Source: Chitinophaga sp. Ak27
GTDB taxonomy: Bacteria; Bacteroidota; Bacteroidia; Chitinophagales; Chitinophagaceae
NCBI RefSeq assembly: GCF_012726295.1
Contig: NZ_JABAOB010000004.1
Span: forward strand, 496,001 to 560,000
DNA length: 64,000 nt
Direction of reading: 5' to 3'
Part shown: piece by piece, positions 43,311 to 51,339 of the stretch
Layout: each line of letters opens with the position of its first letter
Numbering within the stretch: position 1 is the stretch's first letter
Translations under genes and position numbers: made by a program
The notes under the pieces: model-generated
The model's database searches: none
What the model was told of the DNA's origin: nothing
The model's input: the letters and a program-made list of their open reading frames with translations, nothing else

Positions 43311-44948
43311 ATGCGCGGCATCACAATGCTATGTATAGTGTTATTGGCAACATTGGCCTCCAGCGCCCAGGAACACTTCACCCGGGCAGATAGCCTGCGG
43401 GGCAATATCAACGCTCCCCAGCGTGTATGGTGGGACGTTATTCACTACGACCTGCACGTAACTGTCAATACGGAAGACAGTACCTTCAGCGGTTTCAACA
43501 CCATTACCTATAGGGTATTGAAACCCGACACCCTTCTGCAGATAGACCTGCAGATGCCTATGGTGATAGACAGCGTTATACAAGACAAGAAATCCCTGTC
43601 CGTTACCCGGGATGGCAATGCATGGTTTATCCGGCTATCATCTCCCCAAACAAAAGATAAAAAGAAGCAGCTCACTGTATTTTATAGCGGTAAACCCCGG
43701 GTAGCTAAAAATGCGCCCTGGGATGGTGGCATCGTATGGGCAAAGGACGAAAAAGGCCGGCCCTGGATAGCCAGTGCAGTACAGGGTATCGGCGCCAGCA
43801 TCTGGTGGCCCAATAAAGATACGCAGAGCGACGAGCCGGAGGCAATGACGATCAACGTAACTGTTCCCTCTGAACTGGTAGACGTATCCAACGGACGGCT
43901 GAAGAAAACCATTGAAAACGGCGATGGCACCCACACCTTTATATGGCAGGTGAACAACCCGATCAATAATTATGATGTGGCCATTAATATTGGCAATTAT
44001 ATAGAAATGAAAGACAGTTACTCCGGAGAGGGCGGGAAGCTGGAACTGGGTTACTGGGTATTGGATTATAACGGGGAGAAAGCCAGAGAACATTTCCAGG
44101 TAGTGAAGCCTATGTTGAAATGCTTCGAATACTGGTTTGGTAAATATCCTTTTTACCAGGACAGTTACAAGCTGGTGGAAACGCCTTTCCTGGGCATGGA
44201 GCACCAGAGCGCAGTAGCTTATGGCAACAAGTTCAAGATGGGATATAAAGGCACCGATCTTTCCGGCACCGGCTGGGGATTAAAATGGGATTTTCTCGTT
44301 ATCCATGAAAGCGGGCATGAATGGTTTGGTAACAGTATCACCAGTAAAGACCTGGCAGACATGTGGATACATGAATCCTTTACCAATTATTCTGAAACGC
44401 TCTTTACAGAATGTCAATATGGACTGAAAGCCGCAAATGAATACCTGCAGGGCATCCGGAAGAACATCAAGAATGACGTGCCTATCATTGCGCCCTATGG
44501 CGTGAATGCAGAGGGCAGTGGAGATATGTATTACAAAGGAGCCAACATGATCCATAATATCCGGCAGATCATGGAAAACGATGAGGCCTTCCGGCAAATG
44601 TTGAGGGGATTGAATAAAACCTTTTATCATCAAACAGTGACCACCAAAGAAATAGAGCAATATATGAGCAATGCCGTAGGGATGGATCTGAGCAAAGTGT
44701 TTGATCAATACCTTCGTCATACAACTGTTCCCACGCTGGAATACCGCTTTAAAGGCCAACAGGTACAATACCGTTGGGTAACAGATGTAAAGGATTTTAA
44801 TATGCCCGTAAAAGTAAAGCTGAGCGACAACGGTTATAAATTAATATATCCGGGAACGTTATGGCGTAGTTCCAGCGTTACGTTGAGTAATCTGAAGGAT
44901 TTTGAAGTAGACAAGAACTTTTATATTCACACAAAGCAGGTGCAATAA
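43311..44948 (+). CDS. M1-family zinc aminopeptidase, exported
   Basis: 545 residues with a signal peptide (MRGITMLCIVLLATLASSAQ). The substrate-recognition motif is GMEHQ (about 293-297, in the place of GAMEN). The zinc site HESGH with a glutamate after 18 residues (HESF) is complete, at about residue 331. The N-terminal beta domain has the usual W(W)DV.HYDL.V start. It removes N-terminal residues from peptides in the periplasm. The short C-terminal region is normal for bacterial M1 members of this size. Upstream, TATCTTTC near 43282 may be a weak -7 box. Confidence 0.94.
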   Translation: MRGITMLCIVLLATLASSAQEHFTRADSLRGNINAPQRVWWDVIHYDLHVTVNTEDSTFSGFNTITYRVLKPDTLLQIDLQMPMVIDSVIQDKKSLSVTRDGNAWFIRLSSPQTKDKKKQLTVFYSGKPRVAKNAPWDGGIVWAKDEKGRPWIASAVQGIGASIWWPNKDTQSDEPEAMTINVTVPSELVDVSNGRLKKTIENGDGTHTFIWQVNNPINNYDVAINIGNYIEMKDSYSGEGGKLELGYWVLDYNGEKAREHFQVVKPMLKCFEYWFGKYPFYQDSYKLVETPFLGMEHQSAVAYGNKFKMGYKGTDLSGTGWGLKWDFLVIHESGHEWFGNSITSKDLADMWIHESFTNYSETLFTECQYGLKAANEYLQGIRKNIKNDVPIIAPYGVNAEGSGDMYYKGANMIHNIRQIMENDEAFRQMLRGLNKTFYHQTVTTKEIEQYMSNAVGMDLSKVFDQYLRHTTVPTLEYRFKGQQVQYRWVTDVKDFNMPVKVKLSDNGYKLIYPGTLWRSSSVTLSNLKDFEVDKNFYIHTKQVQ

Positions 44949-44998
44949 AGTATCATGGCCCATTTGCGGGGAAGTAGTTTCCAGCTGGTGGGCCTTTT

Positions 44999-45658
44999 TT
45001 ATCCCCTCAGCATTTTAAAGGCGTGGGAGGTGCTGTTATTCAGGTACCCATATGCCGCCCACAAGATAGAAAGTGGCTCTATGCTCCGGCTCATTTCAAT
45101 TCTCCCCATATCGGCTACATCCTCCCAGCCTATCTGGAATAATAAATCGGTAACTTCTTTTTTTGCCGCAGCACTATTGCCGGCGATAAACATAGTGGGC
45201 GCTCCTTCCCGGAAGTTGGGTAAAAACATGCGTTCGTGGCCTATGCAGCTCAGGGCTTTTACTACATTGGCGTCGGGTGGTAACCAGGCTTGAATTTGTT
45301 CGCCGGCGGAATTATTATGGCCGATAGTGAAGGTGAGTCGACCGTGATCATCGGGGCCTTTGCCATCCAGGGGATTGGTGACATCTACCACGGTTTTGGT
45401 TTTGAAGTTCCAGATGCCTGCAGCTTCGATCGCTTTTTGTGTGCCGCCCCAGCTGGTACAGATCAATAACATTTCACCAAATTCGGCGGCCTGCCTGAAA
45501 GTACCTGCCATGGCTTGCTTTCCCTGTTTCTTCACCCATTGTTGCAACGATTCCCTGGAGGGATTCCGGGTACCGATAGTAACATCATGTCCATTTTGAA
45601 TAAGCCCTACGCCGAGGGTTAATCCTACCGGACCGCTTCCAAGGATACCAATTTTCAT
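44999..45658 (-). CDS. NADPH-dependent F420-reductase-like protein
   Basis: 219 residues from ATG 45658; the frame opens at a TTG two codons earlier. The Rossmann start MKIGILGSGPVGLTLGVGL and the TIGTRNPSRESLQQW cofactor loop are those of the F420H2:NADP oxidoreductase-like / 6-phosphogluconate-dehydrogenase-type fold. Later blocks are VDVTNPLDG and VKALSCIGHERM. Bacteroidota lack F420, so the true cofactor partner is uncertain. Stand-alone gene, downstream of repeat R4. Confidence 0.85.
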   Translation of the reverse strand: MKIGILGSGPVGLTLGVGLIQNGHDVTIGTRNPSRESLQQWVKKQGKQAMAGTFRQAAEFGEMLLICTSWGGTQKAIEAAGIWNFKTKTVVDVTNPLDGKGPDDHGRLTFTIGHNNSAGEQIQAWLPPDANVVKALSCIGHERMFLPNFREGAPTMFIAGNSAAAKKEVTDLLFQIGWEDVADMGRIEMSRSIEPLSILWAAYGYLNNSTSHAFKMLRG

Positions 45659-45718
45659 GCGCAATTATTTAAGGATAGTGCGAAACATGAAGATAACTAA
45701 AAAAGCTGAAAGCTTAGG

Positions 45719-45815
45719 GCATAAAGCACAAAGCTACCTTAATGAAGATGGCAGATAATTTATATTAATAATAAATACAATACCATCTTCATTAAGGTAG
45801 CTTTGTGCTTTATGC
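45719..45815. repeat. Dispersed long palindrome, copy R4
   Basis: Arms 45719-45751 and 45783-45815 are perfectly complementary over 33 bp, with the family words GCATAAAGC and AAAGCTA. The inner half (CCTTAATGAAGATGG) and the AT-rich 31-nt loop differ from R1-R3. Partial complementarity extends further outward (AAGC/GCTT words). It lies directly after the mqnA stop codon (45823) and before the F420-reductase-like gene. Confidence 0.88.
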
Positions 45816-45822
45816 ATTATGC

Positions 45823-46569
45823 TTAGTGCTCTTCCAGCAGGTATCCCAGGAAGCGCTGCATTCCTTGTCTTTTAGCGGGAGTAAGCGGATAACTGATGTT
45901 ATGAATATAGTAGGTAGCCAGGTCGTAGATATCGTAAGGATTTTCTGCCACTACCGCCGGGATATTTTTAATACCCAGGCTGGTAGCGTTACTGAACTCC
46001 TTTATGAAAGCTGCGGGAAGCTGTTTGTTACTGATCCAGGCAGCGAAAACAAAAGGCAGGCTGGTAAAGCGTACCCAGTTTTCTGCCAGATCATATATAT
46101 AAGGAGATACTTTACGCTGAGCTAGTGCACGGTCGCCAATCACCAGCCCGGCATCAGTGCCTTTGATCTGGTCCTGGTAATCGCCGTTGGTATCCACAAA
46201 TTCCACATCGAGTTTCCAGTATTCGCGTACCAGCACCTGCAGCAGCGCTACCGAGCTACGGCTTTGGTAGTCGAGATAAATCCGTTTTATTTCATTCAGG
46301 GGCACATCGCTATATAAACAAACAGAGGCCACTGGTCCCTCTGCTCCGATACAGTAATCTGCTATGATATAGTATTCCTTCAGTTGCGGAATAATAGCCA
46401 CTGGCACCAGGGCTAAGTCTACCTCTCCATCTATCAGCTGCTGGGCTATCTTAGCCGGATAATCCATCGATAATTCCATCATCTCCATCACCGGATGATT
46501 CCTGAATCCATACAATAAAGGCTTCGTATTCAAATAACTTACAGCCGCAACTTTTACTTTCCGTTCCAA
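45823..46569 (-). CDS. mqnA: Chorismate dehydratase MqnA (futalosine pathway)
   Basis: 248 residues from TTG 46569 (LERKVKVAAVSYLNTKPLLYG). The frame is open to an ATG at 46695, but a TTG/TACTTTTG promoter lies between the two starts, so a transcript from it could not include the ATG. Motifs are VAAVSYLNTKPL (N-terminus), GEVDLALVPVA, DYCIGAEGPVASVCLYS, LDYQSRSSVALLQVL and a late IGDRAL. The type-II periplasmic-binding-like fold dehydrates chorismate in the alternative menaquinone route. The right neighbour purB is divergent. Confidence 0.92.
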   Translation of the reverse strand: MERKVKVAAVSYLNTKPLLYGFRNHPVMEMMELSMDYPAKIAQQLIDGEVDLALVPVAIIPQLKEYYIIADYCIGAEGPVASVCLYSDVPLNEIKRIYLDYQSRSSVALLQVLVREYWKLDVEFVDTNGDYQDQIKGTDAGLVIGDRALAQRKVSPYIYDLAENWVRFTSLPFVFAAWISNKQLPAAFIKEFSNATSLGIKNIPAVVAENPYDIYDLATYYIHNISYPLTPAKRQGMQRFLGYLLEEH

Positions 46570-46589
46570 TTTCAGTAATTTTGAAGCTG

Positions 46590-46616
46590 CAAAAGTAATT
46601 AAATCCCGGTTAACAA
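46590..46616 (-). promoter_or_regulatory. Promoter of mqnA
   Basis: Minus-strand TTG (46616-46614), 16-nt spacer, TACTTTTG (46597-46590): the best full match to TTG-N-TAnnTTTG in the window. It implies a leader of about 15 nt before the TTG start. A plus-strand TAATTTTG at 46576-46583 could serve purB from the same gap. Confidence 0.65.
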
Positions 46617-46689
46617 GTTCCAAATGAATATTTGTTGGCGGGTAAATGTGACTTGTTGCCGCTAAAAACGTTAATTGTAATACTGGAAT

Positions 46690-48027
46690 ATGCAACTACA
46701 ACCTTTAACTGCCATTTCTCCGCTGGACGGGCGCTATCGCAAGCAACTGGACGAGCTGGCCAATTATTTTTCTGAATTTGCGTTGATCCGTTACCGTGTG
46801 ATGGTAGAGGTGGAATATTTTATTGCACTGTCGGAGCAGAAGCTGTTTACACTGCCCAAAGCCAAATTCCCTGCCCTGCGTAAGATTTATCAGGAATTCA
46901 CTATCGAGCATGCACAGCTGATCAAAGACACAGAAAAGATTACCAACCACGATGTAAAGGCTGTGGAGTATTTTCTGAAGAATGAACTGAAAAACCTGGG
47001 ACTGGAAGATAAACTGGAATGGGTACATTTCGGCCTCACTTCCCAGGACGTGAACAATACCGCTACTCCTCTCTTCTGGAAAGATGCTATCGAGCACGTA
47101 TATATGCCGGCACTGGCCAACCTGATCCTGGAGTTAAAGAAATTAGGCGAATCCTGGATGAAGGTGCCAATGCTAGCCCGTACCCACGGACAACCCGCTT
47201 CACCTACCATTCTCGGTAAAGAAATACTGGTATTTGTAGAGCGCCTGGAAGGCCAGGTAAACCTGCTGGGACACATTCCTTTTGCAGCGAAGTTTGGGGG
47301 CGCCACCGGTAACTTCAATGCTCACTACGTATCTTTCCCTAAAATCAACTGGGAAAAATTCGGCGAAAAATTCGTGAACACCACGCTGGGCCTGCAACGT
47401 ATGAAATATACCACGCAGATTGAGCACTACGATAATATCTCCGCGCAATTCGATGCGCTCAAACGTATCAATACGATATTACTGGATTTCTGCCGGGATA
47501 TATGGACTTACATCTCCATGGACTACTTCAAGCAGAAAATCAAGAAGAATGAAGTAGGTTCTTCTGCAATGCCACACAAGGTGAACCCGATTGACTTCGA
47601 AAATGCCGAAGGTAACCTGGGACTGGCAAATGCCCTCTTTGAGCATCTTAGCGCCAAGTTACCGATCTCCCGTTTACAGCGCGATCTGACCGATTCTACG
47701 GTATTGCGTAACCTCGGCGTTCCTTTTGGTCATACCCTGCTGGCTACCAAATCTATCCAGAAAGGATTAGGTAAACTGATCCTGAACGAAGCCAAGCTGA
47801 AAGACGACCTGGAAAACAACTGGGCGGTAGTAGCAGAAGCCATTCAAACGGTATTGCGTCGTGAAAACTACCCGCAACCCTACGAAGCCCTGAAGGAGCT
47901 GACCCGTGGCGGAGAACAGATTACACAGAAAAGCATGCACAAGTTTGTAGATGGCCTGAAGATCAGCGCTGCACTGAAGAAAGAACTGAAAGCCATTACG
48001 CCACATAACTATACCGGTTTGTGGTAA
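46690..48027 (+). CDS. purB: Adenylosuccinate lyase
   Basis: 445 residues, cytoplasmic, fumarase/aspartase superfamily. It splits SAICAR and adenylosuccinate in purine synthesis. N-terminal LTAISPLDGRYRKQ, the ...HFGLTSQDVNNTA block, ARTHGQPASPTILGKE and the signature loop VGSSAMPHKVNPIDFENAEG (about 292-311, active-site Ser) are all present. The E. coli-type PurB length (456) is closer than the Bacillus one. A strong terminator follows 19 nt after the stop. Divergent from mqnA. Confidence 0.97.
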   Translation: MQLQPLTAISPLDGRYRKQLDELANYFSEFALIRYRVMVEVEYFIALSEQKLFTLPKAKFPALRKIYQEFTIEHAQLIKDTEKITNHDVKAVEYFLKNELKNLGLEDKLEWVHFGLTSQDVNNTATPLFWKDAIEHVYMPALANLILELKKLGESWMKVPMLARTHGQPASPTILGKEILVFVERLEGQVNLLGHIPFAAKFGGATGNFNAHYVSFPKINWEKFGEKFVNTTLGLQRMKYTTQIEHYDNISAQFDALKRINTILLDFCRDIWTYISMDYFKQKIKKNEVGSSAMPHKVNPIDFENAEGNLGLANALFEHLSAKLPISRLQRDLTDSTVLRNLGVPFGHTLLATKSIQKGLGKLILNEAKLKDDLENNWAVVAEAIQTVLRRENYPQPYEALKELTRGGEQITQKSMHKFVDGLKISAALKKELKAITPHNYTGLW

Positions 48028-48045
48028 GCGATATTCCAATAATAG

Positions 48046-48074
48046 AAAAGCTCCGTCCCAGGGACGGAGCTTTT
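48046..48074 (+). terminator. Intrinsic terminator of purB
   Basis: AAAAGCTCCGTCCC (48046-48059) pairs with GGGACGGAGCTTTT (48061-48074), closed by a tiny loop, followed by TT GTTA. The GC-rich core makes it strong. Confidence 0.92.
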
Positions 48075-48164
48075 TTGTTAACTCCCGAAAGCAATTTCTG
48101 CGATCAATATGTTTGAGTGCATTACTGCGCTTAGGTTAAACAAACGCTGTTCTTGTATTAATTT

Positions 48165-48308
48165 CTATTTTCTGCTCCCCACTTCCTGTTGTAACTGTAA
48201 TACCAGCCACAAACCACCTGCATAGGTTGTCATCACCTTGTTATGGGTTTCCCGTGAAATAATTTGCTTGAAAACTACCGGTATACCGGAGTGGGTAACA
48301 ACAAGGGG
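48165..48308 (-). pseudogene. Possible gene remnant, 47 codons without a proper start
   Basis: After an in-frame TAA the minus strand reads 47 sense codons with protein-like composition, for example THSGIPVVFKQIISRE and MTTYAGGLWLVLQLQQE, then TAG. The only plausible starts are internal (GTG-ATG in the middle). I recognise no family. It may be the 3' end of a lost gene or chance. Confidence 0.3.
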
Positions 48309-48400
48309 TTAGTTCTAAAAGCGATGCAAATATATAAATATTGATACTATTATAAAATTATCACAGGCATTTTTTTGTTAATAACTGGTTAAGGAACAGG

Positions 48401-48484
48401 GCATAAGTGCAAAGTAAAAGCTAGCGAAGCGAATGGCTTGTACCTTTTTAATAGTTTCAATAGCTTTTTGCTTGCGTTTTATGC
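48401..48484. repeat. Dispersed long palindrome, degenerate copy R5
   Basis: Left arm 48401-48423 (GCATAAGTGC...AAAGCTA) and right arm 48461-48484 (TAGCTTTTTGC...TTTTATGC) pair imperfectly. The family words AAAAGCTA and AGCTTTTTGC are kept, and the loop holds GCGAAGCGAA, similar to the AAAGCGAA of R1. The yraN stop codon is 10 nt away, so it keeps the position typical of the family. Confidence 0.65.
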
Positions 48485-48494
48485 TTTCCGCTCA

Positions 48495-48842
48495 TTAGAA
48501 CACATCTCTCAAATGCATCAGGTCATAGGTGTCGCCATAAAATGTAATGGCGATAATATCGAACCGGATACTTACGGGATGGAGTCCATATTGCAGCAAG
48601 TAATCGGAGGCTACACTACGGATGTGTTCCTCCTTTTTATAGTTGACCGCCTCTTCCGGCCATCCATAACGATCGCTGCAACGCGTTTTTACTTCAATGA
48701 AATAGATATTGTTGTCTTTTCCGGCAATGATGTCAATTTCTCTCCGGCCGGACTTCCAGTTGACATGCAACACACTACAGTGGCGGCGCACATAAGCTTG
48801 GGCAATGGCTTCGCCCTGCTGGCCCAACGATAAATGATGCAT
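48495..48842 (-). CDS. yraN: YraN/UPF0102-family endonuclease-like protein
   Basis: 115 residues, the usual YraN size. The nuclease-fold core reads GQQGEAIAQAYVRRH, then GRREIDIIAGKDNNIYFIEVKTR (Asp, Glu-x-Lys of the PD-(D/E)xK type). The later RFDIIAI block is also typical. Proposed roles are in DNA processing; the function is not settled. Stand-alone minus-strand gene convergent with purB, ending just before palindrome R5. Confidence 0.92.
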   Translation of the reverse strand: MHHLSLGQQGEAIAQAYVRRHCSVLHVNWKSGRREIDIIAGKDNNIYFIEVKTRCSDRYGWPEEAVNYKKEEHIRSVASDYLLQYGLHPVSIRFDIIAITFYGDTYDLMHLRDVF

Positions 48843-48913
48843 ATATTTTCAGGGTTAGGTATCACAAACTGCTAAGCAGGAATAATCAAGGGAAAAATAT
48901 TCTACTTAACACC

Positions 48914-48921
48914 TATTTTTG
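48914..48921 (+). promoter_or_regulatory. -7 box of manA
   Basis: TATTTTTG matches TAnnTTTG exactly, with a leader of about 50 nt before the ATG at 48979. No clear -33 TTG. Confidence 0.5.
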
Positions 48922-48978
48922 CAGGCATATAAATTTATTCATTCTCGGCTATTTAACAAGTAAAACAGATAACCATAT

Positions 48979-50181
48979 ATGAACTTATTCAGACTGGAAG
49001 GAAAAGTGCAGCATTATGCATGGGGAGGATATACCTACATTCCTGAATTACTGGGCATTACGCCTACTGATCAACCTAGTGCAGAGTACTGGATGGGTGC
49101 GCACCCCAGCGCTCCTTCCCTCATTACTACAGCCACCGGCCAGGAACCGCTGAACCAGCTGATACAGCTGGATCCAGCCAATATTACCGGCCCGGCTGTA
49201 TGGGAAAAATTCAAAGAGCTGCCCTTTCTTTTTAAGATACTGGATGTAAAAGACATGTTGTCTATACAGGTACATCCTACTAAAAGCGAAGCAGAGAAAG
49301 GGTTTGCCAGGGAAAATGCCGAAGGTATTCCGCTGAATGCTCCTAACCGCAATTACAAAGACGACAACCATAAACCTGAAATTATGGTGGCGCTGAGTGA
49401 ATTTTACCTGTTACATGGCTTTCTGCCACATGCACAGTTGCAGGAGGTATTAAATGCCGTACCGGAGTTTACTTCACTGGTAAGCATATACGAAAATGAA
49501 GGTTATTTCGGTTTGTATAAGAATGTAATGGAGATGCCGCAATCGTTGGTGAATATTATTCTCCGACCGCTGACCGATCGCCTCATACCGCTGTATAAAA
49601 CTAACCAGTTAGCGAAAACAGATCCGGGCTTCTGGGCTGCCCGTGCCGTGTTAAATGATCCTAACAGTAAGGATAAGCTGGACAGGGGTATCTTTTCCAT
49701 CTACTTTTTTAATATTATGCAGGTACAACCCGGTGATGCCGTATTCCAGGATGCGGGCGTACCACATGCCTATCTCGAAGGACAGAACGTAGAGCTGATG
49801 GCCAATTCAGATAACGTACTGCGTGGTGGTCTTACTCCCAAACACGTAGATGTGCCGGAGTTGCTGAAACATACTCGTTTTGAAGGTATCCACCCACATA
49901 TCATCAAGGGCGATCTGAGTGCCGACGGACTGGAAAGAATTTATCCATCGCCTGCTCCCGATTTTGAAGTAAGTAAAATAAATATCTCCGAAGGACAAAC
50001 CTATCAGCATACGGCCCGGGCGGCAGAAATCCTGATCGTGATAAATGGTAGTGCTACTATTAAAGGAGAAGACACTATTTCCGTGCAGAAAGGCCAATGC
50101 GTTTTCACTGCCTACAATGCTACCTACCAGATTACCGGCAATGCGGAGATTTTCAAGGCTACTGCGGGAAGACTCAAATAA
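48979..50181 (+). CDS. manA: Mannose-6-phosphate isomerase, class I
   Basis: 400 residues, type I PMI cupin fold. It interconverts mannose-6-phosphate and fructose-6-phosphate. N-terminal LEGKVQHYAWGGYTYIPEL, AEYWMGAHPSAPS, the zinc-binding SIQVHPTKSEAEKGF, DDNHKPEIMVAL and the catalytic region NVLRGGLTPKHVDVPEL are all present. It would feed GDP-mannose or mannose use. It ends at a terminator shared with the AraC gene. Confidence 0.96.
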   Translation: MNLFRLEGKVQHYAWGGYTYIPELLGITPTDQPSAEYWMGAHPSAPSLITTATGQEPLNQLIQLDPANITGPAVWEKFKELPFLFKILDVKDMLSIQVHPTKSEAEKGFARENAEGIPLNAPNRNYKDDNHKPEIMVALSEFYLLHGFLPHAQLQEVLNAVPEFTSLVSIYENEGYFGLYKNVMEMPQSLVNIILRPLTDRLIPLYKTNQLAKTDPGFWAARAVLNDPNSKDKLDRGIFSIYFFNIMQVQPGDAVFQDAGVPHAYLEGQNVELMANSDNVLRGGLTPKHVDVPELLKHTRFEGIHPHIIKGDLSADGLERIYPSPAPDFEVSKINISEGQTYQHTARAAEILIVINGSATIKGEDTISVQKGQCVFTAYNATYQITGNAEIFKATAGRLK

Positions 50182-50234
50182 AACCGGCCCTGAAATGGTG
50201 ATACAGATGATTAAAAAATAAAAATAGCATGATT

Positions 50235-50268
50235 AAAACAGTAGCAGGTTCACTCTTGCTACTGTTTT
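50235..50268. terminator. Bidirectional intrinsic terminator
   Basis: AAAACAGTAGCA (50235-50246) pairs perfectly with TGCTACTGTTTT (50257-50268), with A- and T-rich flanks. It separates the convergent manA and AraC genes. Confidence 0.88.
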
Positions 50269-50291
50269 TCCGTTTATTTAAACGAGTTCAT

Positions 50292-51188
50292 TTAATTCAT
50301 CATCCGGTAATCATTAGGCGTAATGCCTACTTTTTGTTTGAATAAACGCGTGAAATGCTGCGGGTATTTAAACCCTAATTCGTAAGCAATTTCACTCGCG
50401 GATTTATTCCTGTCAAACAGTCTGTCTTTTGCCACCTCTATCACTTTTGACTGAATGTATTCCAGCGCAGATTTGCCTGTTTCTTTCTTCACCAAATCAC
50501 CAAAATAGTTGGGGGATAAATGCAGGGCTTCGGCACAATAAGCTACGGAAGGCAAGCCCTCGTTCTGCGGTTTATCGGATAAAAAATAGCCGTTCAATAT
50601 GTATTCAAACCGTTCCAGGATTCCTTTATTTGCATTGTCGCGCGTAATAAACTGGCGGTCGTAAAAACGGATGCAGTAATTGAGCAGCAACCCGATGTTG
50701 GATGCAATCAGTCCTTTACTGTGTTTGTCTATATTTTGATCTAGTTCATACTCAATTTTTAAGAAGCAATCAATCACGATACTCCTCTCTTTATCCGACA
50801 GGTGAAGCGCTTCGTTTACATTGTACGAAAAGAAAGAATAATCCTGAATCTGTTTACCCAATGGCGTACCATTTATCAGGTCGGGATGAAAGAGTAATAC
50901 CCAGCCTTTCGGAGCAAATAGTTCAAAGCCAGGTTGCACACCTACTACCTGTCCGGGCGCTATAAATATCAGACTTCCTTCCTGGTAATCATAGTGCCTT
51001 CTTCCATAGCGCAATTGGCCATAGTTAAGTTCTTTAAGCCCCACTGCATACAAACCAAAGTTGAATGATTTGGCAGGCATCGGTTGCGCTCTAGAGAGGT
51101 CAATTACTGTAACCAGGGGATGTTTGGTAGTTACGCCCCGTATGGCATTGTAGTGCGCGATGCTACCAATTTTTACGATCTCTTCCAT
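50292..51188 (-). CDS. AraC-family transcriptional regulator
   Basis: 298 residues. The N-terminal sensor domain (about 1-165) has YGQLRYGRRHYDYQEGSLIFI and APGQVVGVQPG. The C-terminal double helix-turn-helix (about 195-297) has ALHLSPNYFGDLVKKETGKS and ASEIAYELGFKYPQHFTRLFK with TPNDYR at the end. It is divergent from the aldo/keto reductase gene across about 150 bp and most likely controls it. Confidence 0.94.
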   Translation of the reverse strand: MEEIVKIGSIAHYNAIRGVTTKHPLVTVIDLSRAQPMPAKSFNFGLYAVGLKELNYGQLRYGRRHYDYQEGSLIFIAPGQVVGVQPGFELFAPKGWVLLFHPDLINGTPLGKQIQDYSFFSYNVNEALHLSDKERSIVIDCFLKIEYELDQNIDKHSKGLIASNIGLLLNYCIRFYDRQFITRDNANKGILERFEYILNGYFLSDKPQNEGLPSVAYCAEALHLSPNYFGDLVKKETGKSALEYIQSKVIEVAKDRLFDRNKSASEIAYELGFKYPQHFTRLFKQKVGITPNDYRMMN

Positions 51189-51262
51189 ACCTTATTCTTT
51201 TATCGTTACAAATTTACAGGTTCCGGTAAGCCTTTTTGATACCAACCTTCCCGATCAGTAAA

Positions 51263-51280
51263 ACTGGTTAGAAAACCAGT
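51263..51280. promoter_or_regulatory. Inverted repeat in the AraC/aldo-keto reductase gap
   Basis: ACTGGTT (51263-51269), AGAA, AACCAGT (51274-51280): a perfect 7-bp inverted repeat 34 nt upstream of the reductase -7 box. The same ACTGGTT half-site forms the arms of the CGNR palindrome at 35.1 kb. A regulator site is likely; which protein binds is open. Confidence 0.5.
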
Positions 51281-51313
51281 AATGTGTATACAAGGCCAGC
51301 TTGCCCTTCTTCA

Positions 51314-51321
51314 TAATTTTG
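51314..51321 (+). promoter_or_regulatory. -7 box of the aldo/keto reductase gene
   Basis: TAATTTTG matches TAnnTTTG exactly, 18 nt before ATG 51340. It also argues against the upstream in-frame start at 51301, which lies before the transcription start. Confidence 0.55.
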
Positions 51322-51339
51322 GAGCAGAAAACATATAAA

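Larger units (their letters stand above)
48028..48494. other. Intergenic stretch after purB
   Basis: 467 bases: the purB terminator (48046-48074), a 47-codon open frame on the minus strand that may be a gene remnant (48165-48308), AT-rich sequence, and the degenerate palindrome R5 (48401-48484). No intact gene or RNA gene was recognised. Confidence 0.6.

Noticed and set aside
46570..46695. Upstream ATG start for mqnA
   Set aside because: A full TTG/TACTTTTG promoter lies between that ATG and the family start, so the longer protein would not be made from it.
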